Origin: SFEL01 sp964392455
Lineage (GTDB): Bacteria > Bacillota > Clostridia > Christensenellales > CAG-138
Assembly: GCA_964392455.1 (NCBI GenBank)
Contig: CAYMPG010000003.1
Location: forward strand, 40,540-104,539
Length of the DNA stretch: 64,000 nucleotides
Direction: 5' to 3'
Shown here: positions 51,662 through 60,865 of the stretch, piece after piece
Layout of the letters: each line of letters begins with the position of its first letter
Numbering within the stretch: the first letter of the stretch is position 1
The notes under the pieces: model-generated
The model's input: the letters and a program-made list of their open reading frames with translations, nothing else
Database searches by the model: none
Told to the model about the DNA's origin: nothing
Program-made: the position numbers and the translations under genes

Positions 51662-52951
51662 ATGTCCAAGCAAACCATTGCCCAGAAGCTCACCAGCCGC
51701 AAGCTGCGCCGGCCGCCTGCCGTGATATATCCTCTACTCGCCAATATATGGCGCATCATCTTCGTAAAGCGCCTTGGCGTCACCTTTGATTATAAGATAG
51801 ACCCAAAGAGCTTTAAAGGCCCTTTTATCGTGGTCAGCAACCATGCTTCCCGTGTGGACTACCTCTATACCGGCCTTCCCTTCCTGCCCCACCGCATGAA
51901 CTACGTGGCAGGATATAATGAATTTTTCCGCTCACACCTTGCGCTGGTATTCAGACTCCTTCAGATAATCCCAAAGAAAAACTTTACCCCGGATGTGTAC
52001 TGCGTAAAGGAAATGACCCGCATACTGAAAAGCGGCGGCATAGTATGCCTGTTTCCCGAGGGCATGAGCAGCATATCCGGTGCCAATCAGCCTGTGGCGC
52101 TGGGCTCTGCAAAGCTGCTGAAGCACTTTAAGCTGCCTGTGCTCATGTGCCACATAGAGGGCGGCTATCTTACCAATACCAAATACTGCCTGGATGAGCG
52201 CAGGGGCAAGGTAAAGGTCACCATAGACCAGCTCTTTACCCCGGAGCAGCTTTCCTCCCTCAGCGAGGACGAGGTAACGGATATTCTCCACGATGCCCTC
52301 AAGCAGGATGATTACGCCTGGAACAAGACTGCCCGGGTGGCCTACGAAGGCCACGGTGAAATGGCTAAAAACCTTCATGACCTGCTGTATATGTGCCCCA
52401 GGTGTAGGCAGGAATTCACCATGCAGGGCCAGGGCGATCGCATATACTGCACCGCCTGCGGCAATGGTGCCACGCTGAACCAGTATTATGACCTTATTCC
52501 CTTTGATGAGGAGTGTGTTATCCCCGATACTCCCCGGACATGGTTTGACTGGGAGCGCAAAATTGCAAGCAAGGAAGTTTCCTTCCCGGGCTTTGAGCTG
52601 AAGAGCAAAGTAAAGCTCGGCATGCTGCCGGAATACAAATATCTTAAAGACCAGGCCACCTCTGAAATAGTGGGCGAGGGCACTCTTATGCTGGATTCCA
52701 CCGGCATCACTTACAAGGGCACCCGCCGTGGGGAAAACGTGGAGCTGCATATGGATAGCTCTCTGCTGCCCACATATGGCATGTGCACTGACGTTTCCCG
52801 CTTCTATACCTTCTTTGATGGGGAATTTACCGAGTTTTACCCGGAGGGGCACTGCGTGGGCAAGTGGCTGCACTGCACTGAGGAAATGCACCGCTTTATG
52901 GGCGGCAAGTGGCAAAACTTCAAGGACGCCGCCACAAGATACGACAGCTAA
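51662..52951 (+). CDS. PlsC-type acyltransferase fused to a zinc ribbon and C-terminal domain
   Basis: A 429-residue protein. The first 215 residues are a 1-acylglycerol-3-phosphate acyltransferase domain: H61xxxxD66 (NHASRVD) and FPEG (131-134) are the catalytic and phosphate-binding motifs. Residues 246-267 form a zinc ribbon with C246/C249 and C264/C267. A C-terminal domain of about 160 residues follows (beta-rich, with EGTLMLDSTGITYKGTRRG). No strong membrane helix precedes the domain. It should acylate a lysophospholipid or similar at the membrane face. The extra domains are unusual, and their function is unknown. Confidence 0.85.
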   Translation: MSKQTIAQKLTSRKLRRPPAVIYPLLANIWRIIFVKRLGVTFDYKIDPKSFKGPFIVVSNHASRVDYLYTGLPFLPHRMNYVAGYNEFFRSHLALVFRLLQIIPKKNFTPDVYCVKEMTRILKSGGIVCLFPEGMSSISGANQPVALGSAKLLKHFKLPVLMCHIEGGYLTNTKYCLDERRGKVKVTIDQLFTPEQLSSLSEDEVTDILHDALKQDDYAWNKTARVAYEGHGEMAKNLHDLLYMCPRCRQEFTMQGQGDRIYCTACGNGATLNQYYDLIPFDEECVIPDTPRTWFDWERKIASKEVSFPGFELKSKVKLGMLPEYKYLKDQATSEIVGEGTLMLDSTGITYKGTRRGENVELHMDSSLLPTYGMCTDVSRFYTFFDGEFTEFYPEGHCVGKWLHCTEEMHRFMGGKWQNFKDAATRYDS

Positions 52952-52965
52952 CCATCTACAACCAT

Positions 52966-52990
52966 AAAGGCCGTTATCACGGCCTTTTTT
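52966..52990 (+). terminator. Terminator after the acyltransferase gene
   Basis: AAAGGCCG and CGGCCTTT with a 6-base loop, then a T run. It can also close the leftward lipoprotein transcript. Confidence 0.85.
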
Positions 52991-53017
52991 ATATGCTGTG
53001 CCTTTCCATGGCGCTGA

Positions 53018-53758
53018 TTATTGTGGCTGTACGCCGTACTTTGCATATATGGCGGAGCGCTTTTCGCCATATGCAGCATCAAGTGCCCTTTCCCTTTCGC
53101 CAAGCTCAGTCTCAAGAGCTGCAAGCTGGGCCTCAAGCTCCGCCCTGTATTGAATATACTCAGGGTCATCCACCGGCGGCCCCATGAACTTTATTGACTC
53201 CCTAATGGAAGCCATTTGCCCTTCGTACTCACCGCACAGCTTTCCCCGCTCCTCATTATACTCAAGGGCCAGGTCGTTTAGCTGCTGCTGCATCAGTGCG
53301 TCATTATTTGCGGTGGGTGCAGCAGTGGGTGCGGCCGTAGGTGCAGAAGCAGTGGCCAGCGGCGTGGGTGTGGGTCCCTGAGTAGGAGTTGGCCGCAGCG
53401 TAGGCGTAGGCAGCGGCGTAGGTATGGGTGTGGGCGTTAAGGTGGGCACAGGTGTAGGTGCAGGCGTTTCCCGGGGCGTTTCCTTCTCATGCTGCTCCGG
53501 GCTGGCCTGTATATCTTCTTCGCTATTCTTTACCGGCTCCATGGACGCAGCAGCCTGTGCACCAGCGGCCGAGCCCGCCTTTACGGCAGGCACAGGAGTC
53601 ACCACAGTATCGCTTGCGGCTATGATTATTTCCACATATTTATCCTCGCCGGCGCAGCCGCATACAAGCACGGCGCACATTGCAAGCAGCAGGGCAAAAA
53701 TCGCCGCTCTGCCCAGCATTTTCAGCTTATTTGTATGGTTTTTACCGTACAACATCAT
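53018..53758 (-). CDS. Hypothetical lipoprotein with Pro/Thr repeats and coiled coil
   Basis: A 246-residue exported protein. The N-terminal signal (basic start, helix at about 17-33, then VCGC) has a lipobox. Residues about 95-150 are a PTP-repeat linker (PAPTPVPTLTPTPIPTP, continuing to TAAPTAAPTA). The C-terminus, about 150-246, is a charged coiled coil (QQQLNDLALEYNEER, then AQLAALETELGERERAL). Likely an extracellular spacer or stalk anchored in the membrane. No enzymatic motif is present. The start could be at residue 1 or 2. Confidence 0.75.
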   Translation of the reverse strand: MMLYGKNHTNKLKMLGRAAIFALLLAMCAVLVCGCAGEDKYVEIIIAASDTVVTPVPAVKAGSAAGAQAAASMEPVKNSEEDIQASPEQHEKETPRETPAPTPVPTLTPTPIPTPLPTPTLRPTPTQGPTPTPLATASAPTAAPTAAPTANNDALMQQQLNDLALEYNEERGKLCGEYEGQMASIRESIKFMGPPVDDPEYIQYRAELEAQLAALETELGERERALDAAYGEKRSAIYAKYGVQPQ

Positions 53759-53862
53759 ACGCTACCGCTTTTATGAAATAATTGCGCCCCGACAGGGGAA
53801 GAAGTGTTAAATATATGATACTGTCTTTTTCTGTCAATTTCAACAGAATACGATAAAAATAT

Positions 53863-53897
53863 GCATCAAAAAAGCGGCTCAGCCGCTTTTTTGATGC
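53863..53897 (-). terminator. Terminator of the two-component operon
   Basis: A perfect 16-pair stem (GCATCAAAAAAGCGGC and complement), 3-base loop, with T-rich sides. It lies just past the histidine kinase stop. Confidence 0.92.
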
Positions 53898-53915
53898 ACT
53901 ATAATTCCTTATATC

Positions 53916-55490
53916 CTATGCCTCGCTGTTTGGGAAGAACAGCTCCACCTTAAACAGGTCCCCATCCAGACTCAGCTTCATCTCGCCCTTCATAAGCTCC
54001 GTAAGGCTCTGAGCTATGGATAATCCAAGCCCGCTGCCCTCGGCATTTCTGGATTCATCTCCCTGCACGAACCTTTCAAGCAGCTCCTCGGCAGGTATGT
54101 TCAATTCCTTTGCGGATATGTTTTTAAAGCATATCACAGCATTGCCATCACGGTTTTCTGCGCTAAGGTAGGCACGGGTGCCCGCCATGCCGTGGCGGCA
54201 TATATTAAGCAGCAGGTTATCCATCACCCGCCACAGCAGCCGTCCGTCCGCCGTAACGAGTATATCGTTTTCCGGCAGAGTCACCACCTGCGTTATTCCG
54301 GCCGCCTCCATCTTTTCAGCATATTCCGCTGAGGACTGCCGCAGCAGCTCAGATACATTCACCCGCTCAGGGTTCACTGTCATTGTGCCTGAGGAAGCCT
54401 TGGAGGCATCGATGAGATCCTCCGTCAGCTTTTTCAGCTTGGCGCTCTGCCTGGCTATGGTATCCACATATTCCCTTGCCTGCTCGCCGGGTATATCCTC
54501 CTTTTGCAGCAGATCTATGTAGGTAACGATGGAGGTGAGGGGAGTTTTAAGATCGTGGCTCACGTTTGTAATAAGCTCGGTCTTAAAGCGTTCGCTCCTC
54601 ATTCGCTCATTTACCGCCCTTGCCATGCCCTGGCTTACGCTGTTAAGGTCCTCACCGTGCTTTTTGAATTCCCACCTGAGCTTTGAGGTATCCGTTTCGT
54701 AGCTAAGGTCTCCCCCGGCTATGGCACCGGCAGCCGTTCTCAGCGTCTTCATCTGGGCCACGCAGTTCAATAGCACATACATGCATGCGCCATTGAAGCA
54801 CAGCAGCAGTACAAATGCAAAGCCCATATATCTGCTGAGGAAGAAATAGGCTGCAAGTATGGCGTTCACGGCCAGATACCCTATAAATACAATGCCCGCC
54901 TTCAGGTTCATGCTCAGCGCATCAAATAGCCTTCCCAGCCACACAAAGAGCCTGTATATCAAAGTATTTGTAAGCAGCGTCCTGGTCTTTATTCTGGCGG
55001 CGGTGGTCATGCAGAATGCCATAAATATTGCAGCTGCTGCGGCAATACACAGCGCTGCAAAGGTCATCCATAGTACATAGCCATTATGTACTTCCGCAAC
55101 CGACAGCCCAATAAGCACCACCCACACGCACAGTATCCCCGCTATGACTATATACACATCATAGGGTATCTTATCCTGCCTTATGGGCACGCAGCCCTCC
55201 ACGCCATTTTTATGGGCGGCGGAGCACAGCAGAAACACAAACAATCCCACCATGCAAAGCCCTGCAATGCAGCCCACTACTATAATGGTATACCGGTTTG
55301 CAAAGAGCACTGCCCTTCCGCCCTCCAGGTGTATTTCACCCACAGTGCCTTCGCTAATATTGTACCAGGACCTTGTGTAGCCGTATGCCGCCCCTGCCAT
55401 GCACATTGCAAGCAGCGCAGCCATTGCGGAAAACATTATAAACGCCACTGTCCTTGCTAAAAAACTATGCGTAAGCTTTGTTTCCTTCAT
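53916..55490 (-). CDS. Sensor histidine kinase (VanS-like)
   Basis: A 524-residue membrane kinase. About six to seven hydrophobic helices occur in the first 270 residues. An HAMP-like linker (AAGAIAGGDLSYETD), the H-box NVSHDLKTPLTSIVTYIDLL, and an HATPase domain with the N-box NLLLNICRHG and G-box GSGLGLSIAQSL follow. It phosphorylates the adjacent response regulator in answer to an external signal. Only 1 base separates the regulator stop from its ATG. No glycopeptide-resistance genes are near, so the name VanS-like is about domain layout only. Confidence 0.93.
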   Translation of the reverse strand: MKETKLTHSFLARTVAFIMFSAMAALLAMCMAGAAYGYTRSWYNISEGTVGEIHLEGGRAVLFANRYTIIVVGCIAGLCMVGLFVFLLCSAAHKNGVEGCVPIRQDKIPYDVYIVIAGILCVWVVLIGLSVAEVHNGYVLWMTFAALCIAAAAAIFMAFCMTTAARIKTRTLLTNTLIYRLFVWLGRLFDALSMNLKAGIVFIGYLAVNAILAAYFFLSRYMGFAFVLLLCFNGACMYVLLNCVAQMKTLRTAAGAIAGGDLSYETDTSKLRWEFKKHGEDLNSVSQGMARAVNERMRSERFKTELITNVSHDLKTPLTSIVTYIDLLQKEDIPGEQAREYVDTIARQSAKLKKLTEDLIDASKASSGTMTVNPERVNVSELLRQSSAEYAEKMEAAGITQVVTLPENDILVTADGRLLWRVMDNLLLNICRHGMAGTRAYLSAENRDGNAVICFKNISAKELNIPAEELLERFVQGDESRNAEGSGLGLSIAQSLTELMKGEMKLSLDGDLFKVELFFPNSEA

Positions 55491-55491
55491 G

Positions 55492-56181
55492 TTATTTACC
55501 CTCCAGTTTATATCCCTTGCCCCATACTACCTTCAGATACCTTGGATTGCCCGGATCTATCTCCAGCTTTTCCCGGATATGGCGGATATGCACAGCAATT
55601 GTCCCCTCTGCCCCTATGGGCGTATCCTTCCAGATGAGGCGGTATATCTCCTTTGATGAAAACACCTTGCCAGGGCTCTCCATAAGGAGCTTGAGTATAT
55701 CATACTCGGTGGGAGTAAGGGCCACATCGTCTCCGCAGAGGGTAACGCTCTTGCCCTCGTCATCCAGCTCAATATCCCCCACCCTGAGGGCCTTTGGCTT
55801 GCGCTCCATGCCTCCAAGGTAAGCATAGCGCCTGAGCTGCGCCTTTACCCGGGCCAGCACCTCTATGGGATTAAAGGGCTTTGTAACGTAATCATCCGCC
55901 CCAAGGGTAAGCCCTGCCACCTTGTCCATATCCTCGCCCTTGGCGGTAAGCAGTATTACAGGGATGTTGCTCTTTTGGCGTATGGCAGTCATTGCGGCCA
56001 TGCCGTCCATCACGGGCATCATTATATCCATAAGCACAAGGTGTATTTCCTCCTGCTCAATCAGCTTTAATGCCTCGCTGCCATTTTCCGCCTGGATCAC
56101 GCCATAGCCCTCTCCTGCAAGGTAAATGCTCAGGGCCCTGCGTATATCCCGCTCATCATCGCAAATGAGAATATTGTACAT
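55492..56181 (-). CDS. Response regulator (OmpR family, VanR-like)
   Basis: A 229-residue regulator. The receiver domain has the acidic pair DDERD, the phosphorylated D52 in LMDIMMP and the Lys in VTKPFNP. The C-terminal winged helix is VALTPTEYDILKLLMESPGKVFSSKEIYRLIW through RYLKVVWGKGYKLEGK. It is the first gene of the two-gene operon with the kinase. Targets are unknown. Confidence 0.95.
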   Translation of the reverse strand: MYNILICDDERDIRRALSIYLAGEGYGVIQAENGSEALKLIEQEEIHLVLMDIMMPVMDGMAAMTAIRQKSNIPVILLTAKGEDMDKVAGLTLGADDYVTKPFNPIEVLARVKAQLRRYAYLGGMERKPKALRVGDIELDDEGKSVTLCGDDVALTPTEYDILKLLMESPGKVFSSKEIYRLIWKDTPIGAEGTIAVHIRHIREKLEIDPGNPRYLKVVWGKGYKLEGK

Positions 56182-56326
56182 CTGTTTACCTCCGCCATAT
56201 CATATACAAAGCATACCAGAGTAGAGTTTAACATAAAACCCGCAAATCCCTTAATACTTTATTAAGATGGCATCTTTGCAGCAAAAACAAAGGAGCGGCA
56301 TCAGCGCCGCCCCTGCTTATAAGGCA

Positions 56327-57067
56327 TTATACATGATATTCGTGCATATTTTCGGCTATCAGCGAATTGGCAAAGTGCTCCCTGGCCTCAGCAAGCATAC
56401 CTGCGGTATCCTCCCTGCCGCCCCACACATGGGTGCAGATAAGCTGCCCCACTCCTGCCTCTGCCGCCACCCTGCCCGCCTCGCCTGCGGTAAGATGCTG
56501 CGCCTTTTCGCCGGGCTTTTCGCTATTGAGGAAGCAGGCATCTGCAAGGAGTATATCCGCCCCCCTGCACTGGGCAACAAGCTCCGGATGCATGCCGGTA
56601 TCTCCGGTATAAAATATCCTCCTGCCCTGATATTCTATATCAAAGGCGTATGCTTCCACAGAATGGGCTGAAGCGTACAGCGTAACCGTCACCTGCCCAA
56701 AGCGCAGCCTCAGGCCCGGCCTTGCGCTGACCATTTCAAATACGCCTGAGGATACCAGCATACGGTATTCGGTTTCTGGTGTTTCCGGCGCAACCACCGT
56801 CATGGTAGGCCGGGCTTCGCCATTGCTGCCTCCAAGCTGCTGCAAGGCATAGCGCAGCACCAGCATATCCGCCATATGGTCGCTGTGAAGGTGGCTCAGC
56901 AGTATCCCGTCCACATTTATGGCCGGGTATATCTTTCTGAGGTTTGCAAGCGTCCCCGGGCCAAGGTCCAGCACCAGGGCCGTATCCCCCGCCTGTATAA
57001 GATAGCCCGAGCAGGCTCCGTCCGGAGCCGGAAAGGGGCCATTGCTGCCCAGCACGGTAAGTTTCAT
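56327..57067 (-). CDS. Metallo-beta-lactamase-fold hydrolase (RNase Z-like)
   Basis: A 246-residue protein. The metal motif is SHLHSDHMADM, then HSVEAYAF, FYTGDTGMHPEL and a final His in ICTHVWGG. This pattern is of the RNase Z/phosphodiesterase branch. The start is the ATG at 57065-57067 (MKLTVLGSNG), the normal beginning of the fold; GGGGGA lies about 10 bases upstream. Without the exosite arm of RNase Z, tRNA processing cannot be claimed. A cyclic phosphodiesterase or related hydrolase is likely. Confidence 0.88.
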   Translation of the reverse strand: MKLTVLGSNGPFPAPDGACSGYLIQAGDTALVLDLGPGTLANLRKIYPAINVDGILLSHLHSDHMADMLVLRYALQQLGGSNGEARPTMTVVAPETPETEYRMLVSSGVFEMVSARPGLRLRFGQVTVTLYASAHSVEAYAFDIEYQGRRIFYTGDTGMHPELVAQCRGADILLADACFLNSEKPGEKAQHLTAGEAGRVAAEAGVGQLICTHVWGGREDTAGMLAEAREHFANSLIAENMHEYHV

Positions 57068-57123
57068 AAAAAGCATTTCCCCCTTATTATTCACCTGATG
57101 AGTATTGGCAGCAGACTGCCCAT

Positions 57124-57840
57124 TTATTCAGCGCCTGCGATGTGCCGTATTACCTCGCCTGCAAGCATCAGCCCTGCCACAGAGGGCACAAAGGACACGC
57201 TGCCCGTTATCCTGTGCTTGCCGGGCAAAAGCTTCTCCTCTGCATCCTCCCGTGGGGCTATAGCTGGCTCTGTGGAATACAGCACCTTTACCCCCTCAAT
57301 GCCCCGCTTTTTAAGCTCCCTTCGCATTACCCGGGCAAGGGGGCAAACTGAGGTATTGCTTATATCATCTATGCGAAAGGCCTCCCCATGGAGCTTATTG
57401 CCGGTGCCCATGGAGCATATTATCGGCACGCCCGCCGCCTTGGCCCTGCTTATCAGCAATATTTTTGAAGTAACGGAATCTATTGCATCGATAATATAAT
57501 CATAGCCGGAAAAATCAAACTGATCTGCCGTGCTTTCATCATAGCGCAGCGGCCTTGCATCTATCTGTATATCCGGATCTATATCCAGCGCCCTTTCCTT
57601 CATTACCAGCGCCTTCTTTTTTCCCACAGTAGAGCTGAGAGCGATGAGCTGCCTGTTTATATTGCTCTCTGCCACAACGTCATCATCCACCAGCATAAGC
57701 CTTCCCACGCCGCCCCTTGCCAGGGCTTCAGCAGCATAGCTGCCTACACCGCCTATGCCAAACACGGCCACAGATGCCCTGCCGAGCCTTTCCATGGCTT
57801 CATGTCCCAATACCAGCTCTGTACGACAAAACCTATTCAT
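57124..57840 (-). CDS. tcdA: tRNA threonylcarbamoyladenosine dehydratase
   Basis: A 238-residue ThiF/MoeB-type (E1-like) ATPase. The nucleotide loop is FGIGGVGSYAAEALARGG, the N-R-Q region is ESNINRQLIALS, and DAIDSVTSK is the usual family motif. A catalytic Cys is in SNTSVCPLARVM. TcdA cyclises t6A to ct6A in tRNAs reading ANN codons, using ATP. Its ATG touches the stop codon of the comF gene. Confidence 0.92.
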   Translation of the reverse strand: MNRFCRTELVLGHEAMERLGRASVAVFGIGGVGSYAAEALARGGVGRLMLVDDDVVAESNINRQLIALSSTVGKKKALVMKERALDIDPDIQIDARPLRYDESTADQFDFSGYDYIIDAIDSVTSKILLISRAKAAGVPIICSMGTGNKLHGEAFRIDDISNTSVCPLARVMRRELKKRGIEGVKVLYSTEPAIAPREDAEEKLLPGKHRITGSVSFVPSVAGLMLAGEVIRHIAGAE

Positions 57841-58485
57841 TCAGCTCTCCCGTTCCCCTGCATAGCAGGCGGCGATGGCATATACCTTCTCTGCGCCGGC
57901 CGCCTTCAGCACCCTTGCACATTCCTCCATGGTGCTGCCGGTGGTAATAACATCATCCACCAGCACGACATTCAGCCCCTTGCAGCCCTTTGCCCCACGA
58001 AAGGCGCCCTTTACGTTTTTTCGCCGCTCCTCATGGGAGGTCATGGACTGCATGGGTGTATTTCTGGTTCTTTTTATCAGCTTATCCATTACAGGGAGGT
58101 GGCTACGCTCTGCTATCTCATTGGCAAGAACAAGGCTCTGATTGTATCCTCGTTCCCTCATGCGCTCTGAGTGCAGCGGCACCGGTATCACTCCATCTGC
58201 CTGCCAATGGGGCGGCAGGCTCATGAAGGAGGCAAGGTTTCTTCCAAGATAGCGGCAGCCGTAATACTTGAACCTGTGTATCATATCCGCTGCGCTGTCA
58301 TTATACACAAGGCCCGCACTCCAGCCATCCACCACATCGCCAATGGAAAACCCCGGCTCCCTGATAATAAGGCCGGCGCATTTTGTGCAAAGGCCGTGCT
58401 CATTGAGCAGAGCCTCCCGGCTGCATATGCAGCATGCCACATCATCCGGATATAAGGCGGAAAGAAAGATATCCCTCAGCTTCAT
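57841..58485 (-). CDS. comF: ComF-family protein (phosphoribosyltransferase fold)
   Basis: A 214-residue protein. The N-terminal zinc finger has CCICSREALLNEHGLCTKC. A type I PRTase fold follows, with the PRPP loop VVLVDDVITTGSTMEECA. ComF helps single-stranded DNA handling in competence. The ATG at 58483-58485 overlaps the recD2 stop (ATGA), so both are coupled. The position after recD2 suits a DNA-processing role. Confidence 0.92.
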   Translation of the reverse strand: MKLRDIFLSALYPDDVACCICSREALLNEHGLCTKCAGLIIREPGFSIGDVVDGWSAGLVYNDSAADMIHRFKYYGCRYLGRNLASFMSLPPHWQADGVIPVPLHSERMRERGYNQSLVLANEIAERSHLPVMDKLIKRTRNTPMQSMTSHEERRKNVKGAFRGAKGCKGLNVVLVDDVITTGSTMEECARVLKAAGAEKVYAIAACYAGERES

Positions 58486-60683
58486 TCCTGCCCTCCCTTT
58501 GCAAGGAGCTGACCAAGGGCGCTGTATCTGCGCTTCACCTGGCTGTTTGCCACCATCTGAGCAGGGCACTCGGCATGGCCCAGTATATGCACCCGGTTTC
58601 TCGCCCTTGTGACCGCCGTATACAGAAGATTCCTCGTCATAAGCATGGGCGGCCCCCCTGCAAGGGGCAGTATTACCACGGGAAACTCGCTGCCCTGGCT
58701 CTTATGTATGGAAATGCAATAGGCAAGCTCCAGCTCCTCAAGCTGGCTGAATTCGTAAAGGGCAGTGCGCTCATCGTCAAAGAGCACCTCCACCGTCTGC
58801 TCGTAAAGGTCGATGGCCATTATGGTGCCAAGGTCGCCATTGTATACCCCTTCGCCCAGCTCATCCGGTCTGCCGTGACGGCTGCGCTTCCAGCCCATGC
58901 GGTAATCGTTCTTTATCTGCATCACCTTATCGCCCACACGGAATATGGTATCCCCGTACTGGCGCTCATGCTTTTTGGGCATTGGCGGATTTAGTGCCTC
59001 CTGGAGCCTGAGATTGATATTTCTTACGCCCAGCGCTCCTTTTTTCATGGGGGAAAGCACCTGAATATCCTTAAGTGGCTCTGCTGCACCAAGTATATTT
59101 ACCCGCCCGGAGCAGAGGGCTATTAGCCTGCGAATTATATTCTCGGCAGAATCTATGGCCTCAAAGCCAAATTCATCCTCGCCATTAAGTATGGGAGGCT
59201 GGCCGTTATTGATGCGATGGGCATTGGTAACTATTGCGCTGCGGCCTCCCTGGCGGAATATATCCGTCAGCCGTACCACGGGCACCGTATTGGAGGCTAT
59301 TATATCCCTCAGTACATTTCCCGGCCCCACAGGCGGAAGCTGATCCGCATCCCCCACCATTATCAGGCGGGTACCGGGGCGTATCGCCCTGAGCAGCGCC
59401 CACATAAGCTGCACATCCACCATGCTCATTTCATCCACTATCACGGTATCTGCATCTATAGGATTATCCTGGTTTCTTGAAAAGCCGTTTTCCCCATAGG
59501 CATACTCAAGGAGCCGGTGTATCGTGCGCGCTTCGCAGCCGGTGGTCTCGGTCATGCGCTTTGCGGCGCGGCCCGTTGGGGCGCACAGCTCATAGCTTTC
59601 GCCCAGCTTTTCAAGGAGGGTGATTATAAACTGCAATATGGTGGTCTTACCTGTGCCGGGGCCGCCGGTTATCACAAGCATACCCTTGGACATGGCAAGC
59701 TGCACTGCCCGCTTCTGCTGCTCCGCAAGGGATACCCCAAGCTGCTCCTCCAGCCGCTGTATCTGCCCGGTTATGCTGAAGAAGGGATTTGCAGCCCTCG
59801 GCGTGCTAAGAGTCAGCAGCCTTTCGGCGCACTCCCGCTCCATCCTGTACATATAGGGCAAAAAGCAGGCGTCCACCCCATCCACTATGCTGTAGGTAAC
59901 GTTTTCCCCAACTATGAGCTCATCCAGCTCCCTTTCCACGGGGGCCAGCTCTGCGCCCAGTATATCCGCCGCCACCTGCACCAGCTTTTCCCGGGGCAGG
60001 TAGGTATGGCCCTCCTGCCTTGCCCACTGGAGGGTGTATTTAAGCCCTGCCCTGAGCCTGAATGGTGAATCCGGAGAAAAGCCGCCATTCTGGGCTATCT
60101 TGTCCGCAGTTTTAAAGCCTATGCCCTCCACCTCGTCAATAAGGCGGTATGGGTTTTCCTGCACACGGCTGAGGCAATGTGGGCCGTATATTTTATACAG
60201 CTTCATTGCCTGATTTATGGATATGCCATACTGCTGGAGGCCCATTATCACCTCCCGCATATCCTTCTGCTCCATGTATGATTCGGCGATGGTATGGGCC
60301 CTTACCCTGCCAATGCCGTATACTTCAGTAAGCCGCTCAGGCTGATTTTCCATGATGCTGAGCGTATCCATGCCGAAGGTGGCAACGATATTCTGTGCGG
60401 TGCTCTCCCCTATGCCCTTTATAAGGCCGCTGGACAGATACGCCGTAAGCGCACCAAGGGTTGCAGGAGACAGCGTGCGGCATTCCCTCACCTTAAACTG
60501 CACGCCATAGGCCCGGTGCTCCGTCCACTCGCCCTCCAGCTCTATGCGCTCGCCCACAGCCGCAGAGGGCATACCTCCCACGGCCGTTATCTCATCCCCT
60601 GAGCCATCGATAAGCTCCAGCACGGTAAAGCCGGTATCATCGCTGCGGAATATTATGTTTTTTATAGTGCCTTCTATCTGCAT
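58482..60683 (-). CDS. recD2: RecD2-type ATP-dependent helicase
   Basis: A 733-residue SF1B helicase. The N-terminal OB-like domain (MQIEGTIKNIIFRSDDTGFTV) and helix-hairpin-helix repeats (VYGIGRVRAHTIAESY; VEGIGFKTADKIAQNGG) precede the motor. Walker A is GGPGTGKTT, motif II is VIVDEMSM, and the C-terminal motif VI is YTAVTRARN. It unwinds DNA 5'-3' in repair. Neither this ATG nor the one 18 bases upstream has a ribosome site. A TATAAT lies 6 bases before the ATG, so the message may be leaderless. First gene of recD2-comF-tcdA. Confidence 0.94.
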   Translation of the reverse strand: MQIEGTIKNIIFRSDDTGFTVLELIDGSGDEITAVGGMPSAAVGERIELEGEWTEHRAYGVQFKVRECRTLSPATLGALTAYLSSGLIKGIGESTAQNIVATFGMDTLSIMENQPERLTEVYGIGRVRAHTIAESYMEQKDMREVIMGLQQYGISINQAMKLYKIYGPHCLSRVQENPYRLIDEVEGIGFKTADKIAQNGGFSPDSPFRLRAGLKYTLQWARQEGHTYLPREKLVQVAADILGAELAPVERELDELIVGENVTYSIVDGVDACFLPYMYRMERECAERLLTLSTPRAANPFFSITGQIQRLEEQLGVSLAEQQKRAVQLAMSKGMLVITGGPGTGKTTILQFIITLLEKLGESYELCAPTGRAAKRMTETTGCEARTIHRLLEYAYGENGFSRNQDNPIDADTVIVDEMSMVDVQLMWALLRAIRPGTRLIMVGDADQLPPVGPGNVLRDIIASNTVPVVRLTDIFRQGGRSAIVTNAHRINNGQPPILNGEDEFGFEAIDSAENIIRRLIALCSGRVNILGAAEPLKDIQVLSPMKKGALGVRNINLRLQEALNPPMPKKHERQYGDTIFRVGDKVMQIKNDYRMGWKRSRHGRPDELGEGVYNGDLGTIMAIDLYEQTVEVLFDDERTALYEFSQLEELELAYCISIHKSQGSEFPVVILPLAGGPPMLMTRNLLYTAVTRARNRVHILGHAECPAQMVANSQVKRRYSALGQLLAKGGQE

Positions 60684-60865
60684 GGGGGTATTATAACACA
60701 TTTTATGGTATAATTTGCCTTGCGGCTCAATAAAAAGCCCGGGAAATATCCTGTGACATAATTAGTTCACTTTTTACCATAATAATGGCACGATGCTGAT
60801 ATAGTCCCTTCAAAATCCCATACTAAAATTAGCCCATAAAGTGCGAAAGGAGAGCATTTTACCCC

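Noticed and set aside
53916..56181. Glycopeptide-resistance locus suggested by VanRS-like proteins
   Set aside because: No vanH, vanA/B or vanX-type gene lies in the window; these domain layouts are very common.
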